A stretch of DNA of 64,000 nucleotides, taken from positions 2,849,501 through 2,913,500 of the forward strand of contig WPIO01000019.1 in the NCBI GenBank assembly GCA_009760855.2, given 5' to 3'. The notes beneath the pieces were generated by a model. That model worked only from the letters and a program-made list of their open reading frames with translations, had not been told where the DNA came from and searched no databases. Origin of the DNA: Cristatella mucedo. Its lineage: Eukaryota; Bryozoa; Phylactolaemata; Cristatellidae. A program made the translations under genes and the position numbers. Positions 10,535 to 20,839 of this stretch are shown one piece after another; within the stretch, counting starts at the first letter, position 1, and each line of letters starts with the position of its first letter.

Positions 10535-12001
10535 AGTTCTTAGACACTTCCTTTTGAGGTATTAGGTTCAAGAGGAGGTTCAAGAGGCAGCACTCCACTG
10601 AAACTGCTTTCCTCCGTGTTAACAAAGACATTCTACCTGGCAACGATGACGGGAATATCACTAGCTCTGCTAGATCTGTCAGCTGCCTTCGACACCATTG
10701 ATCACGAGGTTCTACTTGAACGCTTGAGAACAACGATTGGTCTGGCAGACAAAACACTGGCGTGGTTCAAATCGTACTTATCAAATCGTGTTCAATCCGT
10801 GTCGTATGGGGTTCAGATCTCACAGACGAGACGGGTCTCCTGTGGAGTCTCTCAATTGTCTGTACTCGGTCCCTTGCTGTTCTCCATTTATACTAAACCT
10901 CTGGGGAAAGTGATTAAGGCCCATGGAGTAGGATATCACTTTTATGCTGACGATACTCAGCTGTATGTGTCATTCAAACCATCGGAATCTGCTGCCACAG
11001 CTGAGAAACTGAATGCTTGCCTTGCCGACATTCGATCCTGGATATTGGAAAACTTCTTGAAACTAAATGACAATAAAACCGAACTGGTGCTCGTAGGATA
11101 CCCTAAGCGTGTGGCTGGATTAAAAGGCTTTGCTCTTCTAACAGGTGATGCTGTTGTGCGACCATCACCGCGTGCTCGAAATTTAGGTGTAGTTTTCGAC
11201 AGCTGCCTCAATTTTAAAAGCTTCATTCAAAAGACTGCCTCGTCAGCTTGCCATCACGTCCGATCCCTATCCAAGATTAGGAGCTGTCTTTCACAATTGG
11301 CTTGCAAAAATCCAACTAGCTCCTTAGTTCTGTCTCGGCTTGATTATAGTAATTCCCTTTTGGCTGGACTACCAAAGAAAGCAGCTAGGCTAGTGCAGCT
11401 GGCCATGAATGTGGCTGCAAGGCCAGTCTTCAAGTCCCAGAGGTTTAAGCACGTGTCTCCTTTGCTAAAAGAGCTAGGATGGCTGCCGGTTGAGCAACGG
11501 ATACCGAGCCAAGTTCTTACGCTGACCAGCAAGGCTCACCACGGCTTGGCTCCTTCGTACCTAGCTGAACTGCTGCACCAGTTTCAGCCTCTTCGTGCCC
11601 TCAAGTCCTGTATGGGGACAATAAATTTTGCTGTTCCATTCCTCCGCTTAAAGACCTTTGGCGACAGCAGCTTTAGCTCTGCAGGTCCTAGACTGTGGAA
11701 CTCGCTTCCATAGTTCTTACGCAAACGACAACCACTCTCCTACTGCCGACTGTGGCTCATCCTTTTCAGCAGTCCTGAGCTGTTACTTTCATGCTACTCA
11801 CTACCTCAACTGCTCTGCAGACTCTGCTATGGTTCCCACTTTCTCTTTGTTGCGTGAGACGAAGTCTGTTGGCTACCGAATGCGTACCGAAAGCCGCTTA
11901 GGCAGTGAGTGCGCTATGTAAAACTCTCCTGCGTAACATCCACTTAGTCTTTAAAACTTTTTGGAGTTACAGACGGAGATAAATAACATACATTACATTA
12001 T
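10535..12001 (+). mobile_element. LINE-A non-LTR retrotransposon, 5'-truncated
   Basis: The element keeps part of ORF2 (reverse transcriptase), a C-terminal region and the 3' end. The 3' end shows GTGAGTGCGCTATGTAAAAC, GGAGTTACAGACGGAGATAA and a terminal ACATTACATTA repeat. No endonuclease domain or 5' UTR is seen. Partial copies of the same family lie at 8.6, 12.3-12.8, 16.7-17.2, 40.7 and 53.4 kb, all minus strand. Confidence 0.85.
10591..11713 (+). pseudogene. LINE-A ORF2 reverse transcriptase remnant
   Basis: This encodes the RT domain of a CR1/L2-like non-LTR retrotransposon, which copies the element's RNA into a nicked chromosomal target. Visible blocks: HSTETAFLRV (10591 onward, frame 1), then after a frameshift near 10640, [19 protein letters not shown] (RT motif A region), GVSQLSVLGPLLF (motif B, with the usual GVPQGS altered to GVSQLS), YHFYADDTQLY (catalytic YADD intact) and FLKLNDNKTE. 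The frame ends PRLWNSLP followed by a TAG, where the copy at 17 kb has CAA and continues. The frameshift, the damaged motif B and the nonsense codon make it inactive. The ATG at 10616 is not a natural start. Confidence 0.88.
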
Positions 12002-12334
12002 ATATTAGGCTTTTCTGACATTTCGAGCCCCAGAGCGTCAAGGCTCCGTAAGTGGGGCCATCAGACGCCGGACCCTTCGCCCATCTGATCTTTAGCTGTC
12101 CACGCAAGATAAAAGTTCGGCCTCTGCTGTGCCTAATTCCATGGACGCCTCTATTACAAGAGGTCAGAGGTCAGTCACCAAAGCTAGTCAGGCTAAGCCC
12201 GCCTGCCAGTAAACAGATACGCGAGAACCTTTGGAGCTATACACCATTAGGCTACTACATTCATGAAAATTCCTAGCTTGCTTACGCAGAAACGGTTGCG
12301 AATTATGTGGCTTGCACGGAAACCCGCGGCTAGT
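12002..12334. other. Spacer between opposed LINE-A copies
   Basis: About 330 bases separating the 3' ends of a plus and a minus LINE-A copy. I recognise nothing else in it. Confidence 0.4.
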
Positions 12335-12760
12335 CCTGATGTGTAATGCTATGCATCTCCGTCTGTAACTCCACGAAGCCACAAACACTATGTGGGTGTT
12401 ACGCAGAAGAGTTTTAAAAAGGGCACTGAGTGCGCTTAGCGGCTTTCGGTATGCATTCTCTAGCCAACAGACTTATCTCTCGAAACAAAGAGAAAGTATG
12501 AGAGCAGTTGAGATAGTGAGTAGCATGGAAGTGGCAACTCAGGACCGCTGAAAAGGATGTGCGATTGTCGGCAGTAGGAGAGTAGTTGTAGTTGCGTAAG
12601 AATTGTCTAGGATCTGCAGAGCTAAAGCTGCTGTCGCCAACGGTCTTTAAGCGGAGGAGTGGAACAGCTAATTTACTGTCGATACAGAATCTTAGGGCAC
12701 GAGGAGGCTGAAACTGGTGCAGCAGTTCAGCCAGGTATGGAGGAACCGTGACCTCGGCCT
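12335..12760 (-). mobile_element. LINE-A 3' fragment, minus orientation
   Basis: On minus the order is a decayed ORF2 C-terminus (the AFSSAG/RLWNS region at about 12600-12640), the LLREx...YRMRTES block near 12450-12500, and a 3' end with GGAGTTACAGACGGAGATGC at about 12350-12375. It faces the plus-strand copy tail to tail. No intact frame. Confidence 0.75.
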
Positions 12761-13059
12761 GCGAGTCAGCGTAATACGATTAGTCTGTGCAAGCTGCTTC
12801 ATTCATTCGCCAGTTCTTCATAGCACATGTTCTACCGTCGTAAGCACGTAATTGAACGATTAAACAAAAACGACAAATTCTCAGCGTTACATCGCCTTGT
12901 GCTACCTTCAATTGGTCGCTCTGCGGTCGCTCGTTCACCTAAACTACGCACTGCATTGCGTAACTCCTTGCCAGCGTAGCTCTCACATGCGTAGCATTTG
13001 TATTTGCAAGGAATTCAACTGCTCAAACTCGACGTATCTAGAATAGTGCAAACAATAAT

Positions 13060-13300
13060 ACTATTAAAGACGTTGCTTGTGTATCAGCGCAAGAGAACGG
13101 GACTCTCCATCCGGGCACTTTGCAGCTCCCTGCAAGAGAACGCAGACCCTAGGGTTCGTGTCATGCATGGGTACAATTACGCAAAGCAGAGGCCAGTATC
13201 GTGCTTTGGCCAGTAGTCTAAAACACGCAGAAGACACTCGTGGCCACCGGTTAGTAAGACCGCTGGCCAGGAACATGCAATGAATTACGTCCCGTTCGCA
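13060..13300 (-). mobile_element. L2-related 3' end, variant subfamily
   Basis: On the minus strand a block ending GCAAAGTGCCCGGATGGAGA, then GTTCTCTTGCGC and a degraded (ATT)n-like tail. The same block, including the upstream CTCGTGGCCACCGGTTAGT region, recurs at 61957-62260 in the same orientation, which supports a repeat rather than a gene. Confidence 0.55.
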
Positions 13301-13379
13301 CGCAAAGCACACCGGAACAAGCAAAAAACAGATCGGCTCAGTGGCGAAACCTACAACTTGACCGTAGCAGATGCATCTT

Positions 13380-14690
13380 CATCTGAAACTTGCGAGATGC
13401 AAGGTCAATCGAAACCAGTGGCCGTAACGAGACGCGAGCTCTGGACTTTCGGCGCATAGGAGCTAAAGGCTAGATTCCCCTAAGATTTCCATTTAGTTCT
13501 CACGCGACGGCTAGATGACCGGACGCTGAGGAGTTGCGGGCTGTGCGACGGCACTCTGAAGGAGCGGGGAGAGCGAGTGGGGTCAGGCTTGTGCAAGCGA
13601 TCGGAAGTGACGCGAGCTACCTGTAAGCGATAGACGAAGAATCGCGAAATCTAGTCGCCAGCGGTGAAACTCGGACAAAAGCGGTGCGACGTAGCAGCCG
13701 AAGACGACCAGACCAGCTCGTACAAGCAATCAAAGGCAAAGGGGCCGGGAAGCCTGGAAAAAGGGAATTGCGACAATCTGGACGTGATGTACCATACGCG
13801 CGAGCTAGTTTGGCTATCGCGCTGTCGTCAAAGCTGGCTCCAATTGGTCTGCTATGCACGTTAGCTGAAAGTAGGCCGACTGGACAGCGAAGGAAAGGTG
13901 CTCTCTCTTGCTGACGACTTTGGCCGCCGATGTCTTTGGCCGCCCTTCTCCTGCCGAACGGACATATGCGAGCAATCCAAGTCGCGAACAGTGCCGACTG
14001 TCACGGCGCTCCTCTGCAAAAGCAGAGCCGCCCTTTTGGCATTTTCAAGCGATTCCGATTGGTCGCTTTGCCCCAGTGACGCGGCGGCGGCGTCGCGTTG
14101 ATTACATCAGCCGGAGCCGTTCGTCTAGATTATGTACCGATGTCACCATCGGCGACCGACGTCCTGAGCACGCGTTGGCTTCGTACGCTTCACCAGGCCG
14201 CGAAGTACGAGTCCCCGCGGTTCATTCGCAACTGTTGCCATTGTATCCGTCTTCGTTTTGCGTGGTTTCGCGCATGAGCGAGCTGCCGCGCATTTATTTT
14301 CGCGCGCCCACGCGTATCTCCGCTCCACATAGCCCAGAGGCGGCGGCGCATGCCGTTCCTGCGCAAAATACCGCCGGTCGTTTGTTGCTTATTGCTTGCT
14401 CTAAGTTGCGTCGTCTGCTCGCTCCATTTTCCATCGATCCATTTTTCACCAGCTGTCCGAACAGTCCACACGGTCGCCGCTTAACGTTCCTCCAATGACT
14501 TTGGCCGCCGTTTTCCGTCCGAAGAAATATACGAGTAGGGTGGTCCGAGCTGAGAGCTGTGCCCCGTAAACGGAGACTCTTGCGGTGCTCCTCTATAAAA
14601 AAAAAAGAAGAAAAAGTGGAGCCGCCCTTTCTTTCGACGGAAACGAGGACGCGGGCATTCTCAAGTACTTCCAATCGGTCTCCTTGCCTA
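13380..14690. other. GC-rich region with diverged internal duplication; no gene recognised
   Basis: Open frames occur on both strands (the longest 13908-14498 plus), but composition alone can explain them. Two related segments, about 13912-14056 and 14497-14680, share GACTTTGGCCGCCG, GGAGCCGCCCTTT (AGAGCCGCCCTTTT in the first) and an end like TTCCGATTGGTC/TTCCAATCGGTC. They look like a diverged repeat pair. No protein family is recognisable. Confidence 0.35.
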
Positions 14691-14973
14691 AGCTTAAAAA
14701 CACACCTATTTAGGCAGCATTTAGTGGGTCCCTGTGATTCCTCCTTCATGTGCTTATGCGTGCTGACGCTATGAATGCTGCCACTAACCAGATTGGCATG
14801 CTGACCCTGTGCATGTCACCTCTAACCATGTTATTCATTTTGTTTGTTTATCAAGCATGATATTACTCACCGTTCAATTGCATTTCCCTTTGCAGCAAAT
14901 GTAAAGCGCCTAGAGAGAGATTGAGTTCAGTGAGGGCGCTTTATCAAGTGCATTATTATTATTATTATATTCG
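14690..14973 (+). mobile_element. L2-type LINE 3' end
   Basis: Starts inside the RT C-terminus (LSLKTHLFRQHL) and runs through the 3' UTR blocks GCTGCCACTAACCAG and GTCACCTCTAACCATG to the tail GTAAAGCGCCTAGAGAGAG, GAGGGCGCTTTATCAAGTGC and (ATT)5. A well-preserved 3' end and a good reference for the subfamily. Confidence 0.85.
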
Positions 14974-15009
14974 GTCCACTGAAATGGCGGCGCGTCAAAT
15001 CAGCCAGAC

Positions 15010-15190
15010 TATTACTACTAGTCGTTGTATACGGTTCCGGAATTATAGCGTCTAAGAACTGAATATGCGGAGAATCCACGGCCAAGACCGGATAAAAGCA
15101 GAAGCCGGATATTACGCTGGCAGGTGGAATTCACGAGCGCGGGCGTCTTGGCACTGGAGCTGAGTTGTGCTGTGCGCCTCTGACTAATGA
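15010..15190 (+). repeat. Dispersed repeat D, left part
   Basis: Shares GGAATTATAGCGTCTAAGAA (compare TGAATTACAGCGGCTAGGAA near 39015) and the ...CTTGGCACTGGAGCTGAGTT stretch with the copy at 39 kb. The element type is unknown; there is no coding motif. Confidence 0.5.
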
Positions 15191-15298
15191 GAGGCATTCA
15201 AGCTTGACTTTTTACCGCTGGGGACCTGGCTCGGACAGGTGTGTATAGTGCTCGTGCTTCCTAATCCCGGGGCCTCTTGTCTTCCTCTTCCTTCCTTC

Positions 15299-15299
15299 C

Positions 15300-15330
<31 letters not shown>
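15299..15330. repeat. (GCA)n trinucleotide repeat
   Basis: About ten perfect GCA/CAG units. On the minus strand it would read poly-Leu, in a frame with no other support. Confidence 0.95.
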
Positions 15331-15331
<1 letters not shown>

Positions 15332-15339
15332 TAAATCTG

Positions 15340-16050
15340 CATTGCCGTATTGCATCTTCCAAGCAGAGTGGTAGCCAATCAAGCTCGTCTGCAGCTATAT
15401 AAAAAGTGTAGTGTAGCCAGCTATCCATTTACTTTTGGACGACCTCCGAGATCTGACATTGTGCAGGCTTGCCCGCAAGGCGCTAACGTTGTTCTGTTAA
15501 TCAACGCAGGCCTGACGCTATGACGCTCCCGGCGATCCGATGTATACGGTTTATCACCCCTGCTACAGTCAAGGAATGCATCCTCGTCGATCTCGTCACT
15601 TTAACTCCAGGAGTGCCATCAGCGTCGATATCTTGTCAGCGCGTCGAAGTTGGACCTCTCTCCTCGAAGCAGCGCGAGATCGGCAAGTGCAAGGAGCACG
15701 CGTTCACGTCGGAGCGCCGCTAATAACCTTCGACCTGCTGCCAGACTCGCCCGAAATACGACCGTTCACCTGGATGGAGGCCACGAGCCCACAAAACGGA
15801 ATCGAAGTTCATGCTGTAGCAAGGTAATATTGTTCATTATAATCTAAATATTAAAATGTAATCAACTACACCTTGACTTGGGCTTAATAAAATCCGGCGG
15901 TGCAATAAGTTTTTGGCTAAGCGGGCGTAAAAGTTGAGGTCATGTAATAGTCGGTCATTTGAGCTCTAGACCTCACGCAGGCGGCAGTCTAGCGGTGCTC
16001 TGGGCGCCGTCCGAGCGTTGACGTACGCTTTGCCTGAAGCTGGACAGGTG
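15340..16050. other. No recognised feature
   Basis: Overlapping plus-strand open frames lie at 15520-15847, but none has a motif I know or clear splice sites. Confidence 0.35.
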
Positions 16051-16054
16051 CAAA

Positions 16055-16290
16055 TCTCTGCGGCTGTCGAATAGATTTCTCAACACGATGGATGGACATG
16101 TAATAATTTATCTTTATTCGTGTGCCTTCGTTTTGTCTTCGCTGCTGCCGCGCAACGCTACCGTCGGAGTGTAATACACGTCACGTGCGTTCGCGTAACG
16201 GGCTGCATCCACAAATCACTTGCCGAAATACAAGGTTCAGGCGCCGCCGGCGTTTGTCGGGCGTCGGAAATGATTAGGACCGTTTCGGGT
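16055..16290 (+). repeat. Dispersed repeat D, right part
   Basis: Contains GCGGCTGTCGAATAGATTTC and TACAAGGTTCAGGCGCCGCC. These align with CGCTGCCGTCGAATAGACTT and TACAAGGTCCAGGCGCCGGC in the 39-kb copy, and with similar blocks at 22.5-22.7 kb. Confidence 0.55.
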
Positions 16291-16559
16291 GCTTGTTTTG
16301 TAACCTAAGGACGTCAATGAGAAGCCGCTGAAGCGCGCTTGTAACAGCGTCGGCAATTTTTGTAAAGTGCAATAACCACAGCTTGATCATGGAGTTCATG
16401 CTGCAAGTCGTGATTCCATTGTCATTCCCTTTTCGTAACAGTAGAGAGCACCTACTTATTCTTTTCAAGATCAACTGTGAAGTGAGAAGAACTGAAGAAA
16501 GTCTTTGCAATCACTGTCAAACGTGACTCCGCAACAAGCTGGAGTGCAAGAGTAGAGGC

Positions 16560-17205
16560 TTTGAAAGCGATCAATGGTGGACTGAATGGAAAATGGTGGA
16601 TCAATTGCGATCGCGATCAATGGTGGACTGAACAGCACTGTATGTTTTTTGGAGCAACTGTCTGAGGACTCGATTAAAAAAAGTTTCTCAAATCCATATG
16701 CCGGCTAGAATGTGGTTTTTGAATTTCTTCTGTGGTGAAGTAGTGTAATGCAATGTATCTCCGTCTGTAACTCCACAAAGCCGTAAAGATTATATGGGTG
16801 CTACGCAGGGAGTTTTGTATAGCGCACTCACAGCCTAAGCGGCTTTCGGTACGCATTCGGTAGCCAACAAACTTCATCTCACGCAGCAAAGAGAAAGTGG
16901 GAAGCATAGCAGAGTCAGGAGAGCAGTTGAGGTAGTGAGTAGCATGAAAGTGGCAACTCAGGACCGCTGAAAAGAATGAGCCGTAGTCGACAGCAGGATA
17001 GTAGTTGTCGTTGCTTAAGAATTGTGGAAGCGAGTTCCACAGTCTCGGACCTGCAGAGCTAAAGCTGCTGTTGCCAACGGTCTTTAAGCAGAGGAATGGA
17101 ACGGCTAATTTATTGTCCATACAGAACCCGAGGGCACAAAGAGGCTGAAACTGGTGCCGCAGTTCAGCTAGGTATGGAGGAGCCAAGCCGTAGCTGGCTT
17201 CAAGG
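16560..17205 (-). pseudogene. LINE-A ORF2 C-terminal fragment and 3' end
   Basis: Minus-strand frame of about 170 codons (17186-16674) starting APPYLAELRHQFQPL and running through SFSSAGPRLWNSLPQFL to LLREMKFVGYRMRTESRLG. It reads on where the 10.6-kb copy has a stop, so it shows the family's true ORF2 C-terminus. The 3' end with GGAGTTACAGACGGAGATAC lies at about 16750-16780. 5'-truncated; no RT catalytic core. About 16560-16680 carries a short duplicated AATGGTGGA-type stretch outside the element. Confidence 0.8.
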
Positions 17206-17229
17206 AGCTACTTTGCAGAAATGTTTGAC

Positions 17230-19640
17230 GATGGTAGGGGTGCCATTTGTAGCATTGTCCCCCGGCGCCGATAGGTCATACAACGCCACAGTTTGGGTGC
17301 ACAATCATTTCACTGAACCTGCTTAAATTAATGCCTCCTTCAGCTCGGATAATTAAAGAAGCCTAATAAAATGATCTATGGCGAGAGTCAGTGCTCGACT
17401 TAGCCACCTCGTTAGGCACTAACATTTGCATACCAACATTTACACGGCGGCGGGTCGTGGGGCTTGTCCGCCAAGCAGATTTAAAAAGCTACCTAGGAGG
17501 CGGGTAAAGCACTCTTTTACGGAGCTCAGAAGGCTGCTTGAGCAGTGCAGCGCTCGCGACCAGTGTCGGTATTTATAGGGACCCTATTTTTAAGGACGAT
17601 CGTAAAGTTAAATTTAGTACATAAATAATTGCCGAACCGGGCCTGCGGAGCGCTGCCTCGTACTAGCCAAAAAACTGGCTCAAAAATCAGACTTGTTCTT
17701 ATCACAAAGAGACTATCTGAGCCTCAAATTCAACTGTTCTGCATCAATTAACGCTAATAATAATATTTGTACACGCATTTTTAGTTCCATAAAAAATTAA
17801 ATCTTTTTCGTAGGCACTTTAAATATTCTTGAAAGAAGGCAAGTCGGTTGGAAGTTTTACCGTGTATCACTTCAGCATAAATAAATGCACAAAAAACAAT
17901 TTACATTTAATGGGACGTGTTCTGAAGTACAGGTGTTGAAGTACAGGGTGCACCAACGTGCAGCCTGAATCGCGTCCAAAAAATTCGATGGTCACATCAC
18001 TTGAAGGGAATTCGGATGACAGATGAAAATCTGTCCCTTCCGGATTACGACGTGCCCCGCCGGCGGAGAGAGTAGCTGACCAAGTCAGCAGGGGGTAGGA
18101 TAATCCCCGCCAGCTCCGCTCACCGGCCGGTCTGTGGCTATGCGTCTGGCTGGTTTCTGTCTTCTCCTACTCTCTTTGAATTCCGCTGAGCCATTGCTAT
18201 CCCTAGCGTAACGCAAGTCTGCTCTTCCTTTTTTCTAGCTCTCTTTTTGTACGCTAAAGGGTGCTGGACGCTTTTGTTCGACATTGCTTACAAGAGGGAT
18301 CTAACTGCCTGTGAAGGTACCGCCTGCAGTTGCAGGGGCCGGCTGTTAAACGCAATGACAGCGAAGACCCAGGCAGCCGCTGAAAGCGTACGAAAATAGA
18401 AATTTCCAGCAGGCATTTTTATTTTGACTGACAGCAGACGCGGAGGAGCACGAGGCTGCGCTTATGATATGAACCATAGCAGTGCCGTGCCAGCGATGCC
18501 CGCGTGAAGCGCTCTAGAACGACTTGATGATCAATAGTCGAGGTGACGACTGAGCTTCACCGACAATCCCTTAAGATTGCTGTCTTTCCTCAAGTTGTAT
18601 TACCATTATTATTTATTAGTATTTTGTATTACTATTTTTATTTTATTACTGTTTATCCCCAAGCTTTCGGTCTGCCTTCTGGGCTTTAACCGACCTCGCT
18701 TCCTGTTGAAGCTCGTCCACTCGCAGTCATGTATCTCGCGCGACTCGCTGTCGTGCGCGATGAGCAGCTTTGCTACACTTTGCCCCTTCATCCGATGCAG
18801 CTCGGGCCCCTCTTACATCGGCACTCGCACCTGCTGTCTCTTACGCCTGAGAGCTGAGCCTACCTAAGCACGACGGCGTCTCTGCTAATTTAAACCTCGC
18901 CTCAATTTCCAAACTTGGATCAAAATGATTGGCTGCCGCAGCTCATATATTTTCCATTCCGTTTGAATCGTCAAGTTACACTATAAAAAAATATCTCAAG
19001 TTTTCCCACGCGGACGCACTTGCCGTTCGACAAGTCTCGGGATTGCACGTTCGATATGCTACGACCGGCAGCGCCATACGCCGACAGTGCATAGATAGAT
19101 GTCCTGCTTACGAATTACAATTCAGCAGACGCATTTTATTTACTTTGATCTTATGCTGACATTTAATAGACTAAATCGTATGGCAGCGGTGGAGCAGCGG
19201 AGAGGGGGCTGGGTCCGCGGTTTCTTTCCGCCACTATTGCTAAACCCACCGCCGCCGCCGCGGCGGAGCTGCGACGGACAGCCCGTGTGTGGCCTACGAA
19301 CGGTGTGCGCTTTTTAACCGCTCTTGAGCGGAGGCAAACTTGCGAGCAAGCCGACAATAAACTCTGCCGTCGTAATAGGTCGCATATTCAATAGGGCTCG
19401 GTGATGAAATTATTGCATACCTGTTCGTAAAACTTAAAAAAAGGAAACAAAATTACACAGAAGATGGTTAAATGGAAACGCGTATTCTACTGAGAGAAAC
19501 TAAGACATTTAGTTGATCTTGCCAAACTAAGTAACCAGCTTAATTGCGTCCGGCTATTGTTCATCTATCTTACCCATAGATTCTCCCAGAGTAGTCAACC
19601 CGGCATTTATGCGATCGATATTGCCGAAAGACGAACACTC
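17230..19640. other. No recognised gene
   Basis: AT-rich to mixed sequence with short open frames only. There is a GCC/CGG-rich patch at 19247-19266. I see no tRNA-like heads, LINE tails or supported exons. Confidence 0.4.
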
Positions 19641-19649
19641 TAAAATTCC

Positions 19650-20430
19650 TCGCAGATTCAATGTATTGCGGACATTCACACTTTTACGAAAGCAAGCTTA
19701 CTCAAATTGAGTGACACTAAAACCAACTTACTTTATATGGGAAAACTTCATAGAATTGCTCAAAACTTTGACAGCCAAGCCCTCGAAACGGGTGCCTCCC
19801 GCATATCTCCTATAGCGTCAGTACCAAATCGTGGTGTCCAATTCCAAAGTGGCATTTCACTAGATGACCACGTCAGCTCCGTAGTCAAATCTCCCTGCGT
19901 TCAGCTACGCAATATTTCAAAAATTTCTGGCCTACTTAGAACAGGATAACGCAGCCAAGTTGGCTCACGCATTCGTGATATCCTATCTAGACTTCTATGT
20001 CTCAGCACTTTTAGGTTTTCCAGTGAATGCAATGAGACACCCACAGCTTTCGCAAAGCACGGAAGCCAAGATTGCCTGTCGTGAACGTCGTTACTGCCAC
20101 ATTTGCAGCACCACTAGTCACCGTCCTCTGCTGGCTCCCCATCAAGTAGAGCATTACTCCGCTCCCCATCAAGTAGAGTATTACTCCGCTCCCCATCAAG
20201 TAGAGTACTACTCCGCTACCCATCAAGTAGAGTATTACTCCGCTACCCATCACGTAGAGTATTACTCCGCTACCCATCAAGTAGAGTATTACTCCGCTAC
20301 CCATCATGTAGAGTATTACTCCGCTACCCAACAAATAGAGTATTACTCCGCTACCCAACATATTGAGCATCCGCTTCTTGGTTCTGACACACACTTTTAG
20401 GTACCTTTCATTTTCTCACTTCATCTTACC
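19650..20430 (+). mobile_element. L2-type LINE RT fragment carrying a minisatellite
   Basis: The left part encodes decayed L2 ORF2: LSDTKTNLLYMGK, RISPIASVPNRGVQFQSGI and LDDHVSSVVKS, equivalent to NDDKTNLLVMGK...SPVESARNLGVIFQSDLSLDDHISSTV in the 52.8-kb copy. Then a frame break gives AKLAHAFVISYLDF and CRERRYCHI. Where other copies read CACTGGCTCCCAGTCAAG, this one enters a 27-bp tandem array, leaving into TCTGACACACACTTTTAGG, which matches the following LINE codons. Confidence 0.8.
20134..20375. repeat. 27-bp minisatellite, about 9 units, LINE-derived
   Basis: The unit is close to GCTACCCATCAAGTAGAGTA + TTACTCC. Nine units are visible, the first three with GCTCCCC and later ones with GCTACCC, and the last two drift (CAACAAATAGAG, CAACATATTGAG). 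Because 27 is a multiple of 3 and the unit lacks stops in some frames, both strands stay open (plus repeats APHQVEYYS, minus repeats MGSGVILYL). I do not regard these as genes. Confidence 0.95.
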
Positions 20431-20734
20431 TAGCTGAAATACAGCTTCACCAGTATTCGCATCTAACCGCCCACTCTAGTTACTGAAGTCGTTTAGCTGC
20501 ACCTCGGACCAGCCTCGAATCTTTATTAAACGTGCCTTCAGTGTTCGCATGACCCCAAAGCCAGGAGCTCGCTCCCGACTGAGATCGGGGCGTCGAAAGA
20601 CTTTCCGGCTGTCAAAAAGAAAAGCTAAAAAGTGCACGCGCTCCTTTTCAGAATTTGCTTCTTCCGTTTGAATGTCTTCTTTTCCTCTCACGCGAGCTAA
20701 GGTCGTTTTGCACATTAGCACGAAACCACTGGCT

Positions 20735-20830
20735 CGCTTTATTTCGAGCACCTGTAAAGTGCCTGCGAAGAAATTCAGATCGCTTAGGGCGCTGAAAATA
20801 GGGACGTTTGTTACTATTGTAATTCTTAGT
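20735..20830 (+). mobile_element. Degraded L2-like 3' end
   Basis: GTAAAGTGCCTGCGAAGAAA, TTAGGGCGCTGAAAATAGG and an AT-rich end resemble the L2 tail with many changes. Confidence 0.45.
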
Positions 20831-20839
20831 ATTCCAGCG

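Noticed and set aside
20134-20375. CRISPR-like array
   Set aside because: Units are directly adjacent with no unique spacers, and the genome is eukaryotic.
20011-20394. A 127-residue minus-strand protein made of MGSGVILYL repeats
   Set aside because: It is the other strand of the 27-bp minisatellite within a decayed LINE; period divisible by 3 explains the open frame.
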